Assembly (NCBI GenBank): GCA_907163375.1
Contig: CAJQUW010011276.1
Coordinates: forward strand, 186,001-250,000
Source: Prostheceraeus crozeri
Lineage: Eukaryota; Platyhelminthes; Polycladida; Euryleptidae
Length of the DNA: 64,000 bases
Direction of reading: 5' to 3'
Below are positions 13,010 to 22,600 of the stretch, piece by piece; the stretch's first letter is position 1; the number at the start of each line of letters is the position of its first letter. The notes beneath the pieces are model-generated. The model ran no database searches, was not told the origin of the DNA, and worked only from the letters and a program-made list of their open reading frames with translations. The position numbers and the translations under genes were made by a program.

Positions 13010-13560
13010 GAAATAATAATAAATAATAATAAATCATATATATTGCAAGAAAAAATGAGAATCAGTACAGTTTCGGAGTACATTTCAGGCATGATTAAGA
13101 TATGAAGTCAAGATTCATGCAGCTCTGTAAAAGTCAGAAAGAAAGAAAATCAATTAACGAAAGTATAGTTCAAAATAATGACAACTCTCGGAAGAAAGGA
13201 GTTCCTTCTACGAGATGTTTGACACAATGGCTGTAAAACCCTTCCGGATACAGAAGATGTTAAAGGACACAGAGAATGCAACGGATGATTTCGATTATTG
13301 AAAATTTTAAAGAAAAGCTTCAAAGTTGCAGATTCACGTCTCTGGTGTAGGTTTTGGAATGAACTACAAGGACAGGAACACTCGCCACAAATTATAAAAT
13401 GTGCCCGTCTCTGTAGCTTTTCTAAAAAAAACTCATTATGTGAGGACAGTCCAATGAACACAGGCGAACAACACTCAATCACAGAACGAATTAGACCGTT
13501 ATAGACTTGCATCAGTTGAGACGGTGCAAGAAATGGCTTTAAAGAACGTGTGTAGGGCTA
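13010..13560 (-). mobile_element. 5'-truncated LINE (non-LTR retrotransposon) fragment
   Basis: The minus strand encodes the C-terminal end of a LINE reverse transcriptase ORF, followed by a 3' untranslated region that ends in an ATT/TTA microsatellite tail at about 13011-13033. Such a tail is typical of CR1/L2-type LINEs. Element A begins 35 bp beyond the recognisable part. Confidence 0.75.
13150..13512 (-). pseudogene. LINE reverse transcriptase C-terminal fragment
   Basis: A 120-residue frame with the hallmark end of LINE ORF2 proteins. It has NGLIRSVIECCSPVFIGLSS, then a LEKLQRRAHFII block, a KLFFKIFN block with PLH a few residues on, and a terminal Arg-rich SRRRNSFLPR motif. The catalytic domain (FADD) is missing upstream, and a TAG interrupts the family frame near 13570. 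It is an old 5'-truncated copy with no function expected. CR1/L2 superfamily is my inference from the tail and motif style. Confidence 0.75.
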
Positions 13561-13589
13561 ATAACGCGAGTTAAATAATGAAGCACAAT

Positions 13590-13595
13590 TCTGCT
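13590..13595. repeat. Target-site duplication, left (element A)
   Basis: TCTGCT immediately precedes the AGTAGTAGCCCC terminus and is repeated exactly after the opposite terminus at 31798-31803. A 6-bp duplication is diagnostic of Polinton/Maverick integrases. Confidence 0.95.
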
Positions 13596-14560
13596 AGTAG
13601 TAGCCCCATTGCAGGCGCAAGGACAAAATGTGAAAGGATGAGTCATCATGCTGACTCAGCCCCCCCCCCCTGGCGAGAGGAAGGAAGTGGCCAAGGATGT
13701 GCTGGGAGGAATGGGTCGTGAGGAGAAAACTGGTCCCTACCCCCCCCCTATGATAGAAAAGAAGGAAGGAGGAGTGATGAGGCAAGGGGTGGAATCTCTG
13801 AAAACGTCAGAGTTAGAAAAAGGCGGGTATTGGATGTTTTGGGATGAGAAAGGCAGGCATTCGGCATGAAAGAGGTCTCGGATGGGAAAATGAAGGACGG
13901 ATTCGGAATTTTTGGCCAATTTTGGGTTAGGAAAGATGTTTTCAGCGACATCGAAGAGGAAAAGTTTTGAAGACGTCCCCCCCTACCAAACTTCCAACTT
14001 TGGTGTTAGAAATCGTAGAAAGTCGTGCAATAGCTCATTTGAAAGCTGAGAATGAGAAAAATGCAGTGGAAAGGTCAGTTTGGACCACTTTTCCTGGGTT
14101 GAGGGAGGAAAATGGCAGGAAAACGTCAGAGTTGAAAAAGGCAGGTGTTGGAGGTTTTTGGATGAGAAAGTCCATGTTTCGGTATGAAGAAGGTCTCGGA
14201 TGGGAAAACAGAGTACAAATTCGGACGTTTTGGCCACTTTTGGGTCTAGGAACGTCTTCCCAACTCAATCGGAGAGAAAAAGTTCTGACCCCGCCCTCGG
14301 CAACGATCTTCCAAATTTGGTTGTAGACATCGTAGAAAGTCGTGCAATAGCTCGTTTGAAAGCTAAGAGTGAGACAAATTCAGTGAAAAACATAGCTTGC
14401 TCGTATCTGCCTTCGTTTAGAGGTGAGACTTTATTGAAATTTTGGACATTGACGAAAAAACGACAGAGTTAGAATGTTTATGAAAATCGCTCTAGCGGGT
14501 GAAGCAAGCCTCGGACGGGAAATCAGAGACCAGATTTGGAATCAGCTTGCCATTCTGATT
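13596..14560 (+). repeat. Left terminal inverted repeat of element A
   Basis: Matches the complement of 30634-31797 from the terminal AGTAGTA to about CAGCNTGCCATTCTG. It contains a C-homopolymer run (13661-13670), two TGASTCA sites (13640 and 13652) and internally repeated blocks of roughly 200-330 bp that share TCGTAGAAAGTCGTGCAATA, GAGTTGAAAAAGGC-like and CTCGGATGGGAAAA. Related blocks continue to about 14770 beyond the paired region. Long frames in it are probably by-products, because both strands stay open. Confidence 0.9.
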
Positions 14561-14822
14561 CGGCATGGTAAATTTGAAAGCCATCGGAGAGAAAAAATTT
14601 TTCATCATTTTTCCGAAAATTGACAGAGTTAGAATTTTTGCGATGGCTGTGGGCTGTAGAGCCAAAACGAAGCATCGGATGGGAAAATGCGGATTCGGAT
14701 TCAGCATCAAATTTTACATTGAAATGGTGAATTTCCAGCTCAATCGGAGCACTAAAATCGGAGATAGACGGATTAAAAGATTTGGATGATGGGCATTACG
14801 TCATCAGCTGATCGCCACACAC

Positions 14823-14856
14823 TATATAAGCGGGAACCGACAGAGACTTTTCATTC
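14823..14856 (+). promoter_or_regulatory. TATA promoter of the first rightward gene (element A)
   Basis: TATATAAG at 14823-14830 is followed 28-30 nt later by TTTCATTC, an initiator-like TCA. The same spacing (TATAAAA, about 30 nt, TTCA) recurs at 19136 and, on the other strand, at 30029. Confidence 0.75.
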
Positions 14857-14993
14857 AGAGGAGAGCGATTGTCAAAGGTAGTTCGTCTCTCTGAGCTCCG
14901 ATGATAGCTTCGGACATTCCAAATTCCGGGTTTCTGTAAGAAACCTACTTAGAAAATTTCATTGCTGAATTTTAACAGACGGAAAATAGCTGC

Positions 14994-15065
14994 GCGTCTT
15001 GGTGGATTTGAACCACCGACCTCTGGCATTCTAGGCCAACGCTCTACCAACTGAGCTATCGACGA
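14994..15065 (-). tRNA. tRNA-like gene, anticodon AGA, copy 1
   Basis: Reading the minus strand, a 72-nt cloverleaf has the canonical D arm (TAGCTCAGTTGGTAGAGC), an anticodon stem TTGGC/GCCAG with loop CTAGAAT (anticodon AGA), a 5-nt variable loop and a perfect T arm (GGTGG, TTCAAAT, CCACC). AGA would read Ser UCU, but a serine tRNA should have a long variable arm and this has none. The acceptor stem pairs at only four of seven positions. It is either a decayed tRNA or a tRNA-like RNA with another role. The internal promoter boxes A and B look intact. Confidence 0.6.
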
Positions 15066-15281
15066 GCGACAGAACGACATAAGTCCTCAATTGAAGAACC
15101 CGCGTAGGAGAATCCGATAGCTTCATCCTCCAAGACAACATAGCATTAACCGTCAAGCCAAACTACTGAAGCAAGTTATCAGTAATTCAAAGCCAGCATT
15201 ATACTTTGAAACGGGGACTTAGTCCACACAAGTATTCAAAGAAAGCTGCAATGATAATTTTAACAGACGGAAAATAGCTGC

Positions 15282-15353
15282 GCGTCTTGGTGGATTTGAA
15301 CCACCGACCTCTGGCATTCTAGGCCAACGCTCTACCAACTGAGCTATCGACGA
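15282..15353 (-). tRNA. tRNA-like gene, anticodon AGA, copy 2
   Basis: Identical to copy 1 and exactly 288 bp downstream, in the second tandem unit. The same defects in the acceptor stem and the same short variable loop apply. Confidence 0.6.
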
Positions 15354-15937
15354 GCGACAGAACGACATAAGTCCTCAATTGAAGAACCCGCGTAGGAGAA
15401 TCCGATAGCTTCATCCTCCAAGACAACATAGCATTAACCGTCAAGCCAAACTACTGAAGCAAGTTATCAGTAATTCAAAGCCAGCATTATACTTTGAAAC
15501 GGGGACTTAGTCCACACAAGTATTCAAAGAAAGCTGCAATGATAATTTTAACAGACGGAAAATAGCTGCGCGTCTTGGTGGAGGCGTTGAAGTCAGCTAA
15601 GGCGTCAGACTTATGAGGTTCGCCAGGAGATGGCCTTCGTCTCCAGGCCATAAAAGACTCCAAAATTTTAAAGGCTTGTAACTTTGCTTCTACAAGTCCA
15701 TTTGACTTGATTCAAAAAAGGTTCGGTCGCTATTGACCTGCCCTAAATGATAAACTACTTATAAAATTTCATAAATAGTGCTAAAAAGTTGAAACATTTA
15801 AATTCACTAGCTTTGGAGGTTTTCTGGGGTTTTGACCCTGCTGAAGTCAATGAAAGGATTTTTAATGATGTCTCAGCCAGTCTTCTCATGATACAAGCAG
15901 CTTTTCACTGAAAGCGAGCAAGACACGGAGAGTTTTG

Positions 15938-16091
15938 CTGTAATATTCCACTGACAGGGTGTTCCTTCGCGACGGCGGACGATGCCGTAGTGACAAGTGT
16001 GGCAAGGGAGTGTGTCATAGTTTAGACCGAAACCGCTAGGGCAACTCATGTCTCATGTTGGGCATTTGACACAGTTCTCAACGTAGCACTT
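15938..16091 (+). ncRNA. Structured element SE, copy 1 (leader intron of first gene)
   Basis: About 150 nt are conserved with 19269-19420: GCTGTAATA, GTTCCTTCG, GACGGCGG, a GCCGTAG block, TTAGACCGAAACC, CTCATGTTGGGC and CTCAACGT, with length-variable linkers. Both copies can form a hairpin ACGGC/GCCGT with different 7-nt loops. They can also form a long-range stem in which ATGTTG pairs with CAACGT. Both copies sit in leader introns of rightward genes. I do not recognise the family; it is neither tRNA nor a known ribozyme by eye. Confidence 0.5.
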
Positions 16092-16182
16092 TGAACGCCA
16101 ATCGGTTGAGTCTTATCTATCTTGTCATGGGTTGCCTCTAAACATCTCCATTGTAAAACGCTGGTGAATCAAGCTCTCTACG

Positions 16183-16196
16183 GCTTGCTATCAAGC
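16183..16196 (+). promoter_or_regulatory. CTAT-loop hairpin H1
   Basis: GCTTG-CTAT-CAAGC, 5-bp stem with tetraloop CTAT. Confidence 0.6.
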
Positions 16197-16407
16197 TGAT
16201 CAAAGCAACGACTTGGGATGTTTCCTCTTGTAAATAACTCCACCGATTTTTATGTCAAAATCGGGGCCCGGATACCAACACAGTGACGAACCGCACGCTC
16301 TGTCCGCCCGAGGTTGGATTTGTGGGTCGAGGCCTGGGAGCTGGGATAAGATCCCCTCTGAGTAATGCCTGTAACGGGTTCAAGAGCTTAACACCCAAAC
16401 GGTTGCT

Positions 16408-16423
16408 GGCTTGCTATCAGGCC
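16408..16423 (+). promoter_or_regulatory. CTAT-loop hairpin H2
   Basis: GGCTTG-CTAT-CAGGCC, 6-bp stem including one G.T pair; the outer pairs differ from H1 but pairing is kept. Confidence 0.6.
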
Positions 16424-16750
16424 TTCTTCGTCTAGCCTCAGTAACTCAGGGTTGGCAACGTCTATCGTTTGTCATTGTAACTTGGTAAAAATGAGACGGT
16501 TACTGCAAGCATTGACGTCAAACCTTTTCGCTTCATAGGGGAATCCGTCTTTGTGTTGAGAGTTGGTAAGAGAAAGCACGGCGACTGCCGATGCCCATAC
16601 ATGGTAAAACTGCTGTTGTCAAGTTAAAAGCATGGCCAAATAAGGAAGGTCTGAATCATGGCTTTGTGCTCCCTGAGTATATAGACCGCGACTTTTCTCT
16701 AGTCTTAACTCCTGTTTCAAGTTGCAAGACGAACGGTGAGTGCTCTCACA

Positions 16751-16768
16751 AGGTTTGCTATCAAACTT
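16751..16768 (+). promoter_or_regulatory. CTAT-loop hairpin H3
   Basis: GTTTG-CTAT-CAAAC, extendable to 7 bp by G.T and A-T. Confidence 0.6.
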
Positions 16769-16827
16769 TGGGTTTTAGGATAAAGCTAGGAATCATACTC
16801 TTTAAATTTGGTTGATGATTTTATTCC

Positions 16828-16847
16828 AACGTTTGCTATCAAATGTT
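16828..16847 (+). promoter_or_regulatory. CTAT-loop hairpin H4
   Basis: AACGTTTG-CTAT-CAAATGTT, 8-bp stem with one G.T. A weaker version (TAGCTATCAA) follows at 16898-16907, just upstream of the splice acceptor at 16927. Confidence 0.6.
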
Positions 16848-16934
16848 TGATGACCTAGTCTTTCAATGCATATCAGCAAGTAGTATCCTGTAAACACTAG
16901 CTATCAAATTTTACTCTACCTTTACAGAATCATC

Positions 16935-18037
16935 ATGACTAAAACTCCGCGCTTTATTGTTACTCAATGCTCCTGCGGTAGATTAACAAGGGGCAGCGAA
17001 TACCGCAAGCATATCAAAGAGGGGACGCTGGACCGACATGAGAGAGTGCATGTTTTTAAGGTCTGTGTTCATCATAGGGTGGTGTGTGATGAGGATGATG
17101 TTGAGGGTTTCCGGAAGGCGCACGAATCTTGCCCATCCGGAAACATTGGAGCGAAGTCGTTTCGTGAGTGGATGAGTGAATTAATTAAGGCGAAGGAGGA
17201 GTTGAATGCAGCAGATAGAAGTATTGAGGGTGCTGTAGCGAAGGATCGGGAGGTAGTGGTGAGTGAACAGGAAGTAGAGGTAGAAGGAGTGATTGAGCGG
17301 GCGAGTGATGAGACAAGGAAGTTGATGGTCTCATTGTTTGGGAGTGAGTTGTCTGATGAGTCGGATGGTGAGGTGGCTGAGCCTGTAGCGACATCATCGC
17401 CTAGGAAAGAGGCGCATGATACGGAGGCGTTTGTGAGATTAAAGGATCGTATGATGGATATGGAGAGTGTGAATAGAAAAGTTCTGAAGGAGAATGATGA
17501 GTTGAAGGCTAAGGTTGAGGGTATAAAGGTGATGAGGGAGGAGTTGGAGGAGATGCGAGTGAAGGAGCAGGAGTGGTTGAAGGAAAGGAGTGGTATGATG
17601 AAGTGAGTGAAGGCGCTTGAGGGCTTACAGTTCGAGTTGATACGTGAGAAGAATGAGGTGGAGCGGATGCGAGGTGTGGTGAAGGAAGTGGAAGAGACGA
17701 AGGTGATCAACAGGCGGTTGGGGAGTGAATCGGAAAAGTTGCGAGAGGTTGAGAGAAGGGTGAAGAGGAAGAGAGTGTATGAGGTCCACCTTCCCCTCTT
17801 TGAAAACAACATCTGCGATGTGCCGACCCTCACAGACGACCCCAATTCGACAGAAACATGTTATGAAGGCAAAGGTGTGCGATGTCTCCACATATCCATT
17901 AAAATGAATGGTGATTTGGAAGACTTCGTCGTCCTAAAAGTTGTAAAGAAAAAGCCGAGTAAGTTGCTTCGACATGATCATTTCCTTGCCGCTTTTAATC
18001 TCCTATTCTTTTTCTTTCAGAGTTTTTGCAGAAGTGA
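16935..18037 (+). CDS. Unknown zinc-binding/coiled-coil protein, spliced
   Basis: I do not recognise this protein. The ATG at 16935 follows a good splice acceptor by seven bases. Residues 1-70 are Cys/His-rich (QCSCGRLT, HIKEGTLDRHERVH, CVHHRVVC, HESCP), so a zinc-binding fold is likely. Residues 75-224 are acidic and strongly helical with heptads, a predicted coiled coil. After 224 residues a TGA (17604-17606) interrupts the frame, which then stays open and coiled-coil-like to about 17958, where a GTAAGT donor and an acceptor at 18020 define a 62-nt intron and a stop at 18035. The TGA overlaps a GTGAGT donor (17603), so splicing 17602 to 18021 instead would remove it and append about 89 residues ending at 18288. 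First rightward gene, driven by the TATA box at 14823. Confidence 0.6.
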
Positions 18038-18556
18038 GAGCGTCGGTGGACGGAGAACGACCCATGGGCTCTTTTAAGGGCCAACCTTCTAATGCAGCTA
18101 AAGTGGTCCCAAGCCCGCCACATATCTTCGGATATGGAATGCAGAGGGGAAGAAAGATGATGAATGGAATGAAATGGGAGGCCACCCTTGCGCCACACGC
18201 AACACATCACAGATTTCTCTCTTCGCTAGTGAACAAGCTCTTGTCAGTGTTGTACAAAAGTTTTACTGTAGCACAGGTTGATGTATAGTTAGAAAAGTTT
18301 GATCATGATGTTTTATGAAACACGCATGTCATAAATGTAAGCGTGAGTGTAGTCAACTACTTTTTACCGCGACGCACGTTTGTGAAAATAAAGTTTGATC
18401 ATTGAAGTTGTATGACTGATCGAACTCACAGCAGCATTAGAAAGTTTTATCGAAAAGGTTTTACTGCACAGTGTACATTGTCTTGTAACTTACTTTCACA
18501 GCATTGGAAAGTTTAGCACAACACAAGTGTCATGAAAAAATACTTTATTTAGTCCT
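18038..18556. other. 3' flank of two convergent genes
   Basis: AATAAA at about 18386 lies downstream of the first gene. On the opposite strand, two TTTATT blocks (18543-18565) give AATAAA signals for the leftward gene ending at 18557. No separate gene is seen. Confidence 0.5.
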
Positions 18557-19021
18557 TTATTTAACATCATTGAAACCCACTTTACTAATAGCAATGACAA
18601 TATGGTTTATTTTATTCAGAAGCAAATGATCGCCGTAACCATGAATGTTGTCTATCCGAGAAATAATATTCCGCAGATGTCGTGTATAAAACTCAGAAGC
18701 ATCAGTAACATATTCTTGTCCGTAGGAAGGAAATTGAAAATCAACACTTTCCACTTCTTCACCATCTGGAAAATAAATGTAATTGACATGTGCAATTAAA
18801 TGAGCCTTAATGAGACTGTCTTTGAAATAAGATATCAACTCTGTAAATATTTTTCGTGTGTAGTCTAAACATGCTTCCAATTCTGTCTCCTCCCTTTGAA
18901 ACTCAAGGATGTAATCTTGTATTAAGTCTCCGAAGCTCTCTTGATGAAAACGAATCGTGCAATCATCATGTTTCAATGCATTGACTTCAGGTGCCATGGT
19001 TGAGTCTATTCTAAACAACAT
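18557..19021 (-). CDS. Stand-alone PolB-N-domain protein, 154 residues
   Basis: The frame is intact. Its body (about residues 20-150) resembles three other segments of element A: the protein at 30168-30659, the fragment at 27640-27978, and a domain inside the polymerase (nt about 20930-21360). Shared features are an RFHQESFGDLIQDYI-like start, a central helix, a beta-rich block after LIAHVN, and a terminal HLRNIISRI / LLLNKINHIVI block. Stop at 18557 is followed by AATAAA. It is divergently transcribed from the polymerase, with about 110 bp between start and the opposite TATA box. The role is unknown; as a copy of a polymerase domain it may bind the polymerase, DNA or the terminal protein. 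Confidence 0.75.
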   Translation of the reverse strand: MLFRIDSTMAPEVNALKHDDCTIRFHQESFGDLIQDYILEFQREETELEACLDYTRKIFTELISYFKDSLIKAHLIAHVNYIYFPDGEEVESVDFQFPSYGQEYVTDASEFYTRHLRNIISRIDNIHGYGDHLLLNKINHIVIAISKVGFNDVK

Positions 19022-19168
19022 TTTTGCCTAACACGATTTCCATAACGTGTTACAAATGTGCGTGCGCACATCGGGAACTCTAGCTCGTCTGTGATTGGAC
19101 GAGAGGTCTGATCCATTCGCCGCTTAGGAAAGTCTTATAAAAAGCAGTGCACCAGCTCTGTTCTTCAC
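19022..19168. promoter_or_regulatory. Divergent promoter between PolB-N protein and polymerase
   Basis: On the plus strand TATAAAAA (19136-19143) lies 30 nt before TTCACATT, the probable start of the polymerase transcript. On the minus strand CCAAT (complement of ATTGG at 19093-19097) serves the leftward gene. Between them is a perfect inverted repeat, ATGTGCGTGCGCACAT (19056-19071), a plausible factor-binding site. Confidence 0.65.
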
Positions 19169-19201
19169 ATTTATCTTTCACAAGGTGAGTGTCGGTGAGC
19201 T

Positions 19202-19213
19202 CCTGCTATCAGG
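19202..19213 (+). promoter_or_regulatory. CTAT-loop hairpin H6
   Basis: CCTG-CTAT-CAGG, 4-bp stem. A weaker CTTGCTATCACA follows at 19231. Confidence 0.5.
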
Positions 19214-19268
19214 TTGTTTTCATGTAGTCTCTTGCTATCACATCTTCTGCTCATAAAACATATCATCG

Positions 19269-19420
19269 CTGTAATACCTCCTTTGCTCGAGCGTTCCTTC
19301 GGGACGGCGGGTACTGCCGTAGAGGGATTGTGTTGCACGGGTTGTTCGTCGTTTGTTAGACCGAAACCTCTGTGCCGTTGCTCATGTTGGGCGTTCGACT
19401 TCATACTCAACGTGACGCTT
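19269..19420 (+). ncRNA. Structured element SE, copy 2 (polymerase leader intron)
   Basis: Counterpart of 15938-16091, with the same conserved blocks in the same order and different linkers. The hairpin ACGGC/GCCGT has loop GGGTACT here versus GGACGAT in copy 1, and CATGTTG pairs perfectly with CAACGTG. Confidence 0.5.
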
Positions 19421-19618
19421 TCTCTCGCCAGGTCAGAGTACTTTAGCCATTCGACAAAAGTTAGTCTTTATGATATGGAGTAGAGTGAAATGTAATTCAT
19501 TAGATGTCACTTCAATGATTGTTCCCATGATAAACGTTGACTAGGCAAATGAAACGATTCTCATCTTTCCTTTTCAGTGATTGAAGTTTTACAATTCATT
19601 GCCTGCTAACTATCCGAC

Positions 19619-22600
19619 ATGGAGTTCATGAAAATTGAAAATTATCGCATTGCTGCTGAGATGGAGAAGGCTACCATCCAGCAATGTAAGTATTTGTATC
19701 AAGGTTGATTATATTACTAACATCATTAGGGTAGACATCCTCATTAAAATCAAGAGTCCCTCCCTTATTTTGTTCATGTTTAAACCGAATCCAAATTTTA
19801 CCTCTGCTCATCTTTGCTGTCATTCTTTTTCAGTGCATGAATGCATTCGTAGTGGGGAACGTGTCCCCCAAGGAGCAATCGGGCAAGCTTACGAGCGGCT
19901 TGGCAAGTGTAAGTATCCTCACCTATGAGAGTTGGAATGTCATGTTTTAGCACTTCTGCATCCGTATAGCTTACTCTCTATCATTATTATCTCTGCAACC
20001 TCTAATCTCTCTTTCCTCTCTACAGATATGGCGAAGGTGAAGAAGTGGGAGGAAGCCGCGAGGCAGAGATTCGAAGCTGAAATTCCGACCCTACCTTCCC
20101 GCTCATCTACCTCCGCCCAAGGTGCGACCCCTCTCTCGGGCATTGTCATCGCCCCACCTCCACCGCCTGCTCCGCTCCCTGCACCCGTCCCTGTGCCAGT
20201 CCCTGCTCCTCGTCATCACGTCCCTCCGACAGCGAAGCCCAGGACCCTTCCACCCTCGGCTCGCGTCCCTCTCCTGCCTCCTCCGCGCCCATCCTTGCTG
20301 CCGGAGATCAATTCATTAGATGGTAAGTAACAATGATTGGGAAATAGGGGGATAAGACTTCAAACTTGAAATGTTGATCATGTTACTAATCTCTTTTCTC
20401 TTTTTCTCAACAGATCTGGCGGTCTACCTCCTGGACGGCGACGTTCCCTCCCGTCCCATCATCATCCCTGCATCACCACCACCACCACCACCACCTGCAG
20501 TGGCCGAACTCCCTCTCCTCTCCGTCAAGTCGGTGGAGAGACTGTTGGAGCAGGATGAGCTGGAGATAGTGGGAGAGGAGAGGGAGATGGAAGTTGAAGA
20601 GGAGGACTTTCGATGCCAGCGGTGTGACAGGGTCTTCGCCTCAGCCTACAGTTTGAGGCGTCACACCGCTGGCCATGCCTGCAGGGGAGGAAAGCGCCGA
20701 CCGATCCCTCAACGGCCCAAGTGTGAAGGTTGTGGACGCACGTTCTACAACAGCACCAACTTGCGAGTCCACATCGAAGGCGGTTCCTGTGGCAGTGTGA
20801 GGCAACCACCGACAACAACAGGTAGGAAGCATCCTTCATCGCACGTCGGCTTTTCCTGTTCTTCGTGTCAGAAGACCTTTCCTACAGAGTTTGTTCTTTC
20901 TTCGCACACACTCTGTCACACTCATCTCACTGAGCTTTACACTGACAACAATGTTACTCTAAGGCTGAGCAAGTTTTCCCTTGAGAGGCTCGTTCGCGAT
21001 TATCAGTTAGAAAGCTCTAAAGCTGTGCAAGACATTCGTCCTTTCTTGATGAATAATATAGGCTTAATTCATCAAATGTTGGCGAGATTAGATAGATTTT
21101 TACTTAAGGGCATGTTCTATCTCACTGCTCGTTTCAATAAGGTAGACAGTAGCACGGGAGAAGTAGAGTCCACTGTGACCATTAGGATAGCCTCCTGTGC
21201 TGCTGATCTCATAGGTGATGTAAACGAGTGGATAGAGAGACATGCGACCTATCTCGTCAGCAACTTAAATAAATTTAATGAAAGAGACAGCGGTCTGGTC
21301 TTTGATGGGATAGACAAAGTAGACATCAAAATAAATCTTTTAGAAAATTTACAAGGGAGCGGTTGTTTCACCCTCCCCAAAGCACTTTATGACAAAAAGG
21401 CTGTCGTCAATGTAGAATGTCAGTCCCAGTGTTTCAAGTATGCCGTCCTCTCCATTCTTCACTACAATGATATAAGGTCCATCGTGAACGAATCACTCAC
21501 TATCGTGAATGGGAGGATGAGCTTAAGTTTGATGGGTTAGATGTCAACACATTAGACTTTAAAGGCATCGCCCAATTTGAAAAATTGAATAATATTAAGA
21601 TTGTCATCCATCTCTGGGAAAAAGGTCTGAAGGGCGTTAGGTATAATAATCGCCAAAGTAACTTCGACCGGGTTGTCAATCTTCTCCTAGTCTATAGCGA
21701 CAGCCACCCAGAATGGCATTATTGTGGCATTCCTAAAATTTCAAAGTTATACCATCATCAAACTGCATACAGGAATAATTTCTACTACTGTGATCGCTGC
21801 ACATGGCGTTTCACATCTAAACCATATTTTGAACAGCATTACGAGTGGTGCTCTCGGGGTAAGCTTCAAATGGAAGTCATGCCCAAAGATAAATTTTATA
21901 GGTATGAAGAAAACGGCAATGAGCTCAGTCCCATATGTACCATCTATGCGGACATTGAATGTTATATTGAACAAGAAGACCTAAGTCATGAGCCAGCAGC
22001 CATTGCCTGCTATGAAGTCTGGCATCCATATTATAGGAACCAAAATAAAATGCATGTGTGGCAGGGCGAGGAGTGCGTTGAAAACTTCCTCAACCTTTTA
22101 CATAGGAAAGCCCGTTTTCATCAACGCTATGAAATAGGAGCTAACTAGGAAACCCATGTGCTTCACAGAAGCCGATAAAATCAAGTTTGATAGGACCACG
22201 GAATGTCCACGCTGCTGTTCATCCTTTGATGATCAGCAACATAAGAAAGTGAGGGACCATTGCCATCTCAGTGGTAAATTTAGGTCTGCCTTATGCAGTA
22301 AATGCAATGTGAAACTTAGGCTCAAACGGCGAACGCTCCCCGTCATCTTTCATAACTTCAAATGTTATGATGCTCACATCATCATTCGCCATGGATTCGG
22401 TAAAATGAAATCCTGGTCATCCAAAGTGATTGCACAAAGTAAGGAAAAATTAATGTGCATCACTGCTAAAGTCCAAGTCGATAAGACGAAGGAGGGGAAG
22501 CCTGTCTTCTATGACATAAAGTTTCTAGACAGTTTCCAGTTTATGTCTTCTTCCTTAGCCGCATTGGCTAGTAATTTAGAAACATTTCCCCTCACTCAAT

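Larger units (their letters stand above)
14973..15581. repeat. Tandem 288-bp repeat, 2.1 copies
   Basis: Units 14973-15260 and 15261-15548 appear identical; a third copy breaks off after about 33 bases. Each full unit holds one tRNA-like gene. Perfect identity inside a mutated element implies a recent duplication or an assembly duplication. Confidence 0.95.
14936..16927 (+). other. 5' leader intron of the first rightward gene (inferred)
   Basis: Candidate donors are GTAAGA at 14936 and GTAGTT at 14878; the acceptor CTACCTTTACAG ends at 16927, seven bases before the ATG at 16935. The intron would hold two tRNA-like genes on the opposite strand, a structured element (15938-16091) and the CTAT hairpins. 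The same architecture is seen in the polymerase leader intron (19185-19577), which supports the inference. Confidence 0.55.
19185..19577 (+). other. 5' leader intron of the polymerase gene
   Basis: Donor CAAG/GTGAGT at 19185 and acceptor TTTCCTTTTCAG ending at 19577. The 393-nt intron contains two CTAT motifs (19202-19213 strong, 19231-19240 weak) and structured element copy 2. Confidence 0.7.

Noticed and set aside
13596..14560. Long open frames in the TIRs of element A (up to 176 residues at the right end)
   Set aside because: Several frames on both strands are open over the same interval, the sequence is made of internal repeats, and the two TIR copies do not preserve a common frame. No motif is visible.
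17072..17845. Minus-strand frame of 257 residues opposite the coiled-coil gene
   Set aside because: Ser/Thr/Phe-rich antisense shadow of a highly charged Glu/Lys coding strand.
20371..20413. Start of the zinc-finger polymerase at the ATG at 20371
   Set aside because: That ATG lies in an intron with GTAAGT donor at 20323 and CTCAACAG acceptor ending at 20413; the upstream exons are in phase and give a better start at 19619.
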